This document shows, piece by piece, positions 13,774 to 20,539 of a DNA stretch of 20,539 nucleotides. The translations under genes and the position numbers were made by a program. The stretch covers positions 1 to 20,539 of the forward strand of contig CAYXOX010000044.1 of assembly GCA_964466745.1 (NCBI GenBank), given 5' to 3'. This DNA is from CAYXOX01 sp964466745. GTDB taxonomy: Bacteria > Pseudomonadota > Alphaproteobacteria > Rhodobacterales > Rhodobacteraceae. The notes under the pieces were generated by a model. That model saw only the letters and a list, made by a program, of their open reading frames with translations, made no database searches and was not told the origin of the DNA. Positions within the stretch are counted from its first letter, which is position 1. Each line of letters starts with the position of its first letter.

Positions 13774-15009
13774 ATGAACCCGGCACTTCAGGGTCTCATA
13801 ACGATCGTCGTCGGCGTTTCGGGCTGTATCGGTTACTTCTATTTCTCGAACCAGATCCTCGACAAGGTGATCTTCCCCGCGCGGGGGCCGAACATCGGGC
13901 GCAACATCAACCGCGCCAACCAGGTGCGGCCCTGGCTCTTTCTCTTCCCGGCGATCTTCTTTCTCGGCCTCTACCTGCTCTACCCGGTGGTCGAGACGCT
14001 GCGCCTCTCGCTGACCGACCGAGATCTCGACGGCGCCTTCGTTGGCCTTGCCAACTACCAGCAGATGTTCAGCGAACCCAAGTTCTGGGAGGCCATGCGC
14101 AACAACATGCTCTGGCTGATCGTGGTGCCTGCCGCCGCCACCGCCTTCGGGCTGCTGGCAGCGCAGCTCACCGACAGGATCGGCTGGGGTGCCTTCGCGA
14201 AATCGCTGATCTTCATGCCGCTGGCGATCTCCTTCGTGGGGGCCGCGGTGATCTTCAAGCTGATCTATGATGCCCGCCCGGCCGACCAGGCGCAGATCGG
14301 GGTGCTCAACGCGCTCTGGCTGCAGTTCGACGGCGGTGCAGGATCGTTCATCGTACTGCGCCTGCTGCCGGTGCTCGTGATGCTCGCCTTCGGCGCGATG
14401 CTCCTGTGGGTGGCCTACCTGCTGACGCGGCCGTTCTTCACCCGCGGCGAAAACCCGGGCGGCGCGCTGATCGCGGCGGGGCGGGTGGCGCTCGCCGCCG
14501 GGGGGCTCTGGCTCGCCTTCATCACGCTGCGCTCGATCATCGCGGTGTTCGGGGCAGATCTGCCCTATGGCCAGCCCCAGCAATGGCTGACGATCGACTT
14601 CTACAACAACTTCTTCCTCATGGCGGTGCTGATCTGGATCCAGACCGGCTTCGCCATGGTGCTCCTTTCCGCCGCGCTGCGCGGGATTCCCGAGGAAACG
14701 GTCGAGGCGGCCATCGTGGACGGGGCGAACCCCTTCCAGATCTTCTTCAAGATCAAGGTGCCGCAGATCATGAGCACGGTGGTGGTGGTCTGGACGACGA
14801 TCACGCTGATCGTGCTGAAGATCTTCGACATCGTCTTCGCCATGACCAACGGCCAGTGGGAAACCCAGGTTCTGGCCAACTACATGTTCGACAAGCTTTT
14901 CCGCGCCAACGACTGGGGCGTGGGTTCGGCCAGTGCGATCGTGATCATGCTGCTCGTGACGCCGATCCTCGTCTGGAACGTCTACAACGCGCGCAAGGAA
15001 ATGCGCTGA
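13774..15009 (+). CDS. aglF: Alpha-glucoside ABC transporter permease (AglF), enlarged
   Basis: This inner-membrane permease of the MalF type has 411 residues. An N-terminal helix (about 6-24) and a charged loop (PARGPNIGRNINRANQVRPW) precede the transport core. The ATPase-contact EAA loop is GIPEETVEAAIVDGANPFQI (304-323). From memory, AglF proteins are about 330-340 residues, going directly from a QIGxLNAxW segment to a WLTxxFxNNFFLM segment. Here about 75 residues (roughly 187-262) lie between them and contain two strongly hydrophobic stretches (192-216 and 232-258) joined by TRPFFTRGENPGG. This is probably an extra helix hairpin. The reading frame is unbroken and flanking conservation is intact, so it is not a frameshift. 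A GGGGAGGGA site precedes the ATG. It lies 13 bp before aglG. Confidence 0.92.
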   Translation: MNPALQGLITIVVGVSGCIGYFYFSNQILDKVIFPARGPNIGRNINRANQVRPWLFLFPAIFFLGLYLLYPVVETLRLSLTDRDLDGAFVGLANYQQMFSEPKFWEAMRNNMLWLIVVPAAATAFGLLAAQLTDRIGWGAFAKSLIFMPLAISFVGAAVIFKLIYDARPADQAQIGVLNALWLQFDGGAGSFIVLRLLPVLVMLAFGAMLLWVAYLLTRPFFTRGENPGGALIAAGRVALAAGGLWLAFITLRSIIAVFGADLPYGQPQQWLTIDFYNNFFLMAVLIWIQTGFAMVLLSAALRGIPEETVEAAIVDGANPFQIFFKIKVPQIMSTVVVVWTTITLIVLKIFDIVFAMTNGQWETQVLANYMFDKLFRANDWGVGSASAIVIMLLVTPILVWNVYNARKEMR

Positions 15010-15022
15010 GGGGAGAAGCGAC

Positions 15023-16180
15023 ATGGACAATATCGCCGGAAGCAAATCGAGCCTCACCTGGGCCGTCCACATCTCGGTGCTGGCACTGGTGCTCCTGTGG
15101 CTCTTCCCCACCGTCGGGCTTCTCGTCTCGTCGTTCCGTACGGCCGACCAGATCTCGGCCTCCGGCTGGTGGGCCTCGATGTTTCCCGCCGAACAGACGG
15201 CGCAGTTCCGCACCGGCCCGCCCGACGAGATGCGCGTGCCCGACGGCGATTTCTTCGTCGTCAGCGGCAACGTCTTCAGCGACGAGGGCGTGGAGCCCCG
15301 CGTCGTGACATCCTGGGGCGTGTCCTCGCGCGACGTGGCGGCGTTCCAGCCGGGCGAGACGGCCGATCTGGGCGACGGCGAGACCTTCACGCTGCAGGAA
15401 GACGGCGCCTATGTCTGGCGTGGCACCGACGAGCAGGTCAGCCGGCGTGGACAGCGGGTGTTCCTGACGGCTTCCTCGCCGCCGGAGTTCACTCTCGAGA
15501 ACTACGAGCAGGTGCTCCTTTCGGGCGACCGGACCGACAGCATGGCGCGCGCGCTCTTCAACACGCTCACGGTGACGATCCCGGCCACGATCATCCCCAT
15601 CGTGGTGGCAGCCTTCGCCGCCTACGCGCTGGCGTGGATGGATTTTCCTGGCCGGGCGCTCCTGATCGCAATGGTGGTGGGGCTGCTGGTGGTGCCGTTG
15701 CAACTTGCGCTCATTCCTCTGCTGCGGCTGCACCTCGGCATAGGGATCGGCAAGGGCTACCTCGGGGTCTGGCTCGCGCACACGGCCTTCGGGATGCCAT
15801 TGGCGATCTATCTCTTGCGAAATTACATGGTCGGCCTGCCACGCGACATTATCGAGAACGCGAAGGTGGACGGTGCGACCGACTTCCAGATCTTCACCAA
15901 GATCATCCTGCCGCTCTCGTTCCCGGCGCTCGCCTCTTTCGCGATCTTCCAGTTCCTTTGGACGTGGAACGACCTGCTGGTGGCCAAGGTGTTCCTGATC
16001 GACGCGACGGGCGAGACGACGGTGATGACGAACCAGATCGTCGAGCTTCTGGGCACGCGAGGCGGCAACTGGGAGATCCTCGCCACGGCGGCGTTCGTTT
16101 CCATCGCGGTGCCGCTCGTGGTGTTCTTTGCGATGCAGCGTTACCTGGTGCGCGGCCTTCTGGCCGGTTCCGTCAAGTGA
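15023..16180 (+). CDS. aglG: Alpha-glucoside ABC transporter permease (AglG)
   Basis: This 385-residue permease of the MalG type has a first membrane segment at about 14-36 ending LVSSFRTADQI. A long hydrophilic region (about 40-172) follows, predicted to lie on the periplasmic side, and then the typical five-helix core. The EAA loop is GLPRDIIENAKVDGATDFQI (271-290). The hydrophilic region contains beta-like stretches (DFFVVSGNVF, GETFTLQEDGAYVWRG). I recall AglG proteins being longer than other MalG-type permeases for this reason, so I read it as a family trait. The gene begins 13 bp after aglF and ends 20 bp before aglA, within one operon. Confidence 0.93.
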   Translation: MDNIAGSKSSLTWAVHISVLALVLLWLFPTVGLLVSSFRTADQISASGWWASMFPAEQTAQFRTGPPDEMRVPDGDFFVVSGNVFSDEGVEPRVVTSWGVSSRDVAAFQPGETADLGDGETFTLQEDGAYVWRGTDEQVSRRGQRVFLTASSPPEFTLENYEQVLLSGDRTDSMARALFNTLTVTIPATIIPIVVAAFAAYALAWMDFPGRALLIAMVVGLLVVPLQLALIPLLRLHLGIGIGKGYLGVWLAHTAFGMPLAIYLLRNYMVGLPRDIIENAKVDGATDFQIFTKIILPLSFPALASFAIFQFLWTWNDLLVAKVFLIDATGETTVMTNQIVELLGTRGGNWEILATAAFVSIAVPLVVFFAMQRYLVRGLLAGSVK

Positions 16181-16200
16181 CAACTCCCTGGCAGGACTAC

Positions 16201-17859
16201 ATGAACGTCTCTACTTCCATCGCGGGCGAGAGCGCCCGGCAGGCCGCCGACCGCGACTGGTGGCGCGGCGCGGTGATCTACCAGATCTATCCGCGCAGCT
16301 TCCAGGACAGCAACGGCGACGGCGTGGGCGACCTTCTGGGCATCGTCCAGCGGTTACCCTACGTGGCCTCGCTGGGGGTGGACGCGATCTGGATCTCGCC
16401 GTTCTTCACCTCGCCGATGCGGGATTTCGGCTACGACGTTTCGGACTACTGCAACGTCGATCCGATGTTCGGCTCGATCGCCGATTTCGACGCGGTGATC
16501 GACACCGCGCACAGGCTCGGGCTGAAGGTGATGATCGACCAGGTGCTCAGCCACACCTCCGACCAGCACCACTGGTTCATCGAAAGCCGGTCGAGCCGCG
16601 ACAATCCCAAGGCGGACTGGTACGTCTGGGCCGATCCGAAGCCCGATGGCACGCCGCCCAACAACTGGCTCTCCATCTTCGGCGGTTCGGCCTGGCACTG
16701 GGACACGCGGCGCGAGCAGTACTACCTGCACAACTTCCTGTCCTCGATGCCAGACCTCAATTTCCACAACCCCGAGGTGCGGGCCGCGCTCCTCGACGCC
16801 ACGCGCTTCTGGCTGGACCGCGGGGTGGACGGATTCAGGCTCGATACGATCAATTTCTATTTTTGCGACAAGGAGCTGCGCGACAATCCTCCGCTGGCAC
16901 CCGAGCTTCGCAACGCAAACATCGCGCCATCGGTGAATCCCTACAATCACCAGGAGCATCTCTACTCCAAGAACCGCCCGGAGAATCTCGACTTTCTCGA
17001 GGAGTATCGCGCGCTGCTCGACAGCTATCCGGCGGCCGCCTCGGTGGGCGAGGTGGGCGATGCCCAGTACGGGCTCGACATTCTCGGCCAGTACACCTCC
17101 GGCGACAAGCGCGTGCACATGTGCTATGCCTTCGAGTTCCTTGCGGCCGAGCAACTCTCGGCGTCGCGCGTGGCCAGCGTGCTGCGCCAGCTCGACCAGG
17201 TGGCCGCCGAGGGCTGGGCCTGCTGGGCCTTCTCCAACCACGATGTCGCCCGCCACGCCACGCGGTGGGATCTCGATCCTGCCTCGCTGCGCCTGCATGC
17301 CACGCTGCTGATGTGCCTGCGCGGCTCGGTGTGCATCTTCCAGGGCGAGGAGCTGGGCCTGCCCGAGGCCGAGCTTGCCTTCGAGGATCTGCGCGATCCC
17401 TACGGCATCGAGTTCTGGCCCGAGTACAAGGGCCGCGACGGCTGCCGTACCCCGATGGTCTGGGAGGACCACGTGATAAACGGCGGGTTCTCGGCCGGCG
17501 TCACCTGGCTGCCGGTGCCGCAGGAGCACATCCGGCTCGCGGTGTCGGCGCAGGAGGAGGATCCCGCGGCGCTGTTGCACCACTACCGCCGTGCAATCGC
17601 CTTCCGCCGCACGCACCCGGCGCTCCAGAAGGGGAGTGCCACGCCCGCGCAGGCCGATGGCTGCGTGCTGCATTTCATCCGGCGCCACGAGGACCAGGAG
17701 ATCTTCTGCGCCTTCAACATGAGCGATACGCCCTCGGCGATCGACGTGCCCGATGGCCGCTGGATCTCCATCGGCGCCGAACTGGGCAGCGCCTCGCCTT
17801 CGGCCGACGGCAAGCTGCACCTCGGGCCCTGGCAGCCCTGCCTCGCGCTGCGGGTCTGA
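16201..17859 (+). CDS. aglA: Alpha-glucosidase, GH13 family (AglA)
   Basis: This 552-residue cytoplasmic glycoside hydrolase of family GH13 cleaves imported alpha-glucosides to glucose and the aglycone sugar. Visible regions are WWRGAVIYQIYPRSFQDSNG (20-39), region I with MIDQVLSHTSDQHHWF (111-126), region II GVDGFRLDTINFY with nucleophile Asp215, region III ASVGEVGD with acid/base Glu284, and region IV FSNHD with Asp348. The GFRLDTINFY pattern, and the absence of any signal peptide, match the GH13_23-type enzymes such as the Halomonas alpha-glucosidase. That points to alpha-1,4-glucosides or sucrose. The ATG at 16201 has AGGA 4 bases upstream and starts directly before the fold. The length is normal. 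Placement between aglG and aglK is the classic aglEFGAK order. Confidence 0.94.
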   Translation: MNVSTSIAGESARQAADRDWWRGAVIYQIYPRSFQDSNGDGVGDLLGIVQRLPYVASLGVDAIWISPFFTSPMRDFGYDVSDYCNVDPMFGSIADFDAVIDTAHRLGLKVMIDQVLSHTSDQHHWFIESRSSRDNPKADWYVWADPKPDGTPPNNWLSIFGGSAWHWDTRREQYYLHNFLSSMPDLNFHNPEVRAALLDATRFWLDRGVDGFRLDTINFYFCDKELRDNPPLAPELRNANIAPSVNPYNHQEHLYSKNRPENLDFLEEYRALLDSYPAAASVGEVGDAQYGLDILGQYTSGDKRVHMCYAFEFLAAEQLSASRVASVLRQLDQVAAEGWACWAFSNHDVARHATRWDLDPASLRLHATLLMCLRGSVCIFQGEELGLPEAELAFEDLRDPYGIEFWPEYKGRDGCRTPMVWEDHVINGGFSAGVTWLPVPQEHIRLAVSAQEEDPAALLHHYRRAIAFRRTHPALQKGSATPAQADGCVLHFIRRHEDQEIFCAFNMSDTPSAIDVPDGRWISIGAELGSASPSADGKLHLGPWQPCLALRV

Positions 17860-17908
17860 CCACGCCAACCGAAGCAAAGATACGACACCCGCAGGGAGGA
17901 ACGAGAAC

Positions 17909-19006
<1,098 letters not shown>

Positions 19007-19026
19007 GGCCGCGCGCAAATCGCGTA

Positions 19027-19056
19027 TTGTCACCCCGGGGCCTCTCCCCATATGGT
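19027..19056 (+). promoter_or_regulatory. Candidate promoter for rne
   Basis: TTGTCA (19027-19032) and TATGGT (19051-19056) are spaced by 18 bp, 21 bp after the aglK stop. If used, the rne transcript would carry a leader of about 340 nt. Confidence 0.4.
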
Positions 19057-19115
19057 GACCGAACGGCTATGGCGCTGCACTTTGCGCCGCCGCCGCACTC
19101 AGGATTTTCCGGGGA

Positions 19116-19140
19116 CGCCCTCCGGAGGGCGCGAGCGCCC
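19116..19140 (+). repeat. Overlapping alternative hairpins in the rne leader
   Basis: CGCCCTCCGGAGGGCG (19116-19131) is a perfect palindrome. Its right arm, GGGCG, can instead pair with CGCCC at 19136-19140 across a CGAG tetraloop. The two structures exclude each other, as in attenuators or RNase-sensing leaders, but high GC content makes chance pairing common. Confidence 0.4.
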
Positions 19141-19405
19141 CGGGCGCACCCGGTCCGACTTGGTCCGACGAGACCGCAGAATTGCCCCCTGGCCCGAAAG
19201 GCCGGCAGGGCCTTGAACGGGCTGCCGCCATCCTGGCGCGCGGCCGGAGACGAAACGCGATGGACTGCGCGCCCACAGCGATGCACGACCGGCAAGCCCC
19301 CCGCGGCACCGGCATCATCGGCGCGCGCCTCGCCTCAATCGGACATGCCCGGACCGGCGGCGCGCCTCGCAGCGCGGCGGCGAGACGGCCATGCGCACGG
19401 ACAAC

Positions 19406-20539
19406 ATGGCAAAGAAAATGCTCATCGACGCCACCCACGCGGAGGAAACCCGCGTCGTGGTGGTGGACGGAAACAAGGTTGAGGAGTTCGACTTCGAAAG
19501 CCAGAGCCGGCGGCAGCTCGCCGGCAACATCTATCTCGCGAAGGTCACCCGCGTAGAGCCTTCGCTCCAGGCGGCCTTCGTCGATTACGGCGGCAACCGT
19601 CACGGGTTCCTGGCTTTCTCGGAGATCCACCCCGACTACTACCAGATCCCGGTGGCCGACAGGCAGGCCCTGCTCGCCGAGGAAAAGGCCTATGCCGAGA
19701 GCCTCCAGTCGGGCGACGGCGACGGCGAGGAGGACGCCGAGGGGGGGAGCCGGAAATCCTCCCGGTCGCGCTCGCGGTCCCGCTCGCGCTCGCGCTCGAA
19801 GGCCGAAAGCGCCGCCAGCGACGATGCGGTCAGCACCCGCGAGCCCGAAGGCATGGAAACCATCGAGCCCGAGGGCAGCGTGCCCGAGGGCACCTCGCCG
19901 GTGGAGCTCGTGCACGAGACCCCGGTGGAAACGCCGGCATCGGGCGAGGGCGAGGGCGAGGACGAAGGCGAGGACGCGTCCGATGATGGCGCGGATGCCG
20001 GCGAGGAGGAGGCCGCCGGGGAACGTGGCAGCCGCAGCCGGCGCGGCAGCCGGTCGCGTCGGGGCTCGGGCCTCGAGGAAAGCGCCGAAACCGGGCGGGA
20101 TGCCGCCGCCCACGACAGCGAGATCGAATCCGTCGCGGACGAGGACATCTCGGACGAGGTGCGCCCGCCCCGCAAGTCACGCCCGCGCAAGTACAAGATC
20201 CAGGAAGTCATCAAGGTGCGCCAGATCATGCTGGTGCAGGTCGTCAAGGAAGAGCGCGGCAACAAGGGCGCGGCGCTGACCACCTATCTTTCGCTGGCCG
20301 GGCGCTACTGCGTTCTGATGCCCAACACGGCGCGCGGCGGCGGGATCAGCCGCAAGATCACCAACGCGGCGGATCGCAAGAAACTCAAGGAGATCGCCGC
20401 CGAGATCGATGTGCCCGACGGCGCCGGCCTGATCGTGCGCACCGCGGGCGCCAAGCGGACGAAATCGGAGATCAAGCGCGATTACGAATACCTGCAGCGC
20501 ATGTGGGAGCAGGTGCGCGAACTGACGCTCAAGAGCATC
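19406..20539 (+). CDS. rne: Ribonuclease E, N-terminal 378 codons (partial)
   Basis: RNase E is the single-strand endoribonuclease and scaffold of the RNA degradosome. The frame is open to the right edge. It begins MAKKMLIDATHAEETRVVVV and shows the S1-domain start GNIYLAKVTRVEPSLQAAFV (40-59) with DYGGNRHGFLAFSEIHPDYY. The S1 domain resumes at IMLVQVVKEERGNKGAALTT (274-293), then YLSLAGRYCVLMP and GGGISRKI. Between them (about 87-258) is an insert of low complexity: an RS-repeat block (115-131), strongly acidic stretches (106-112 and 181-202) and a second Arg/Ser block (208-221). Insertions at this place are known in alphaproteobacterial RNase E. I recall that in Caulobacter this insert binds the RhlB helicase. 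An upstream in-frame ATG at 19391 would add five residues. Neither start has a strong ribosome-binding site. The catalytic DNase I-like part lies beyond the window. Confidence 0.96.
   Translation, partial: MAKKMLIDATHAEETRVVVVDGNKVEEFDFESQSRRQLAGNIYLAKVTRVEPSLQAAFVDYGGNRHGFLAFSEIHPDYYQIPVADRQALLAEEKAYAESLQSGDGDGEEDAEGGSRKSSRSRSRSRSRSRSKAESAASDDAVSTREPEGMETIEPEGSVPEGTSPVELVHETPVETPASGEGEGEDEGEDASDDGADAGEEEAAGERGSRSRRGSRSRRGSGLEESAETGRDAAAHDSEIESVADEDISDEVRPPRKSRPRKYKIQEVIKVRQIMLVQVVKEERGNKGAALTTYLSLAGRYCVLMPNTARGGGISRKITNAADRKKLKEIAAEIDVPDGAGLIVRTAGAKRTKSEIKRDYEYLQRMWEQVRELTLKSI

Larger units (their letters stand above)
19007..19405 (+). other. Intergenic region / probable rne leader, no gene seen
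   Basis: These 399 bp separate aglK from rne. Near the left end are promoter-like boxes (19027-19056) and then overlapping GC palindromes (19116-19140). I see no convincing protein-coding gene. Frames that stay open here lack ribosome-binding sites and recognisable sequence, as expected of GC-rich DNA. In other bacteria rne has a long structured leader used for autoregulation, so a leader function is plausible but inferred. Confidence 0.5.

Noticed and set aside
14332..14559. AglF insert as a mobile-element insertion or frameshift
   Set aside because: No terminal inverted repeats or target duplication are visible, the frame is uninterrupted, and the composition matches the neighbouring coding sequence.
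13459..15390. 643-codon minus-strand open frame opposite aglE/aglF/aglG
   Set aside because: Its His/Asp/Arg-rich composition is the usual antisense of a high-GC membrane-protein gene. No start site or motif supports translation.
19748..19798. RS-repeat tract as a sequencing or assembly artefact
   Set aside because: The frame stays open on both sides into conserved S1-domain sequence. Codons alternate between tcg/tcc and cgc/cgg rather than being a pure homogenous repeat.

Overview
The window is about 20.5 kb of very GC-rich chromosomal DNA. It looks like an alphaproteobacterium of the Rhodobacterales (Rhodobacteraceae/Roseobacteraceae type). The evidence is the RatA/COQ10-like protein, the IspG sequence, the RNase E whose S1 domain is interrupted by a long acidic insert, and an aglR-aglEFGAK cluster of the rhizobial/rhodobacterial kind. 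No transposase, integrase, phage gene, CRISPR array, tRNA or rRNA is visible. It reads as stable core chromosome carrying two carbohydrate or organic-solute uptake modules.

Left part (1-1850): the first 21 codons of a leftward hypoxanthine phosphoribosyltransferase gene, then rightward ratA-like and ispG. Second part (1998-9180): a presumptive uptake and catabolism island. It holds a leftward aldo/keto reductase, a rightward SGNH-hydrolase/ribokinase pair, a rightward IclR-family regulator and a leftward TRAP transporter operon (dctP-dctQ-dctM). Two perfect back-to-back TTTCAT-N2-ATGAAA palindromes lie just before the IclR start. Two degenerate versions lie on the dctP promoter, so this regulator probably controls both itself and the transporter.

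Third part (9329-10760): leftward mazG (NTP pyrophosphohydrolase) and a small rightward DUF1499-type protein with an N-terminal membrane segment.

Fourth part (10996-19006): a complete alpha-glucoside utilisation cluster. The LacI-type repressor gene aglR is divergent from aglE (binding protein), aglF and aglG (permeases), aglA (GH13 alpha-glucosidase) and aglK (ATPase). The binding protein captures alpha-glucosides such as sucrose, maltose or trehalose, AglFGK import them and AglA hydrolyses them in the cytoplasm. AglR probably binds two AGCGCT-centred operators in the shared intergenic region. AglF carries an extra block of about 75 residues predicted to add two membrane helices. The last part (19007-end) is a 399-bp leader followed by the first 378 codons of RNase E, with an RS-repeat and acidic insert inside its S1 domain.

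I did not find a clear new defence or mobile system. The points most worth a second look are the IclR operator pairs linking regulator to transporter, the AglF insertion, the RS-rich RNase E insert, a recurring intergenic element present three times, and the matching hairpins placed after both solute-binding-protein genes.
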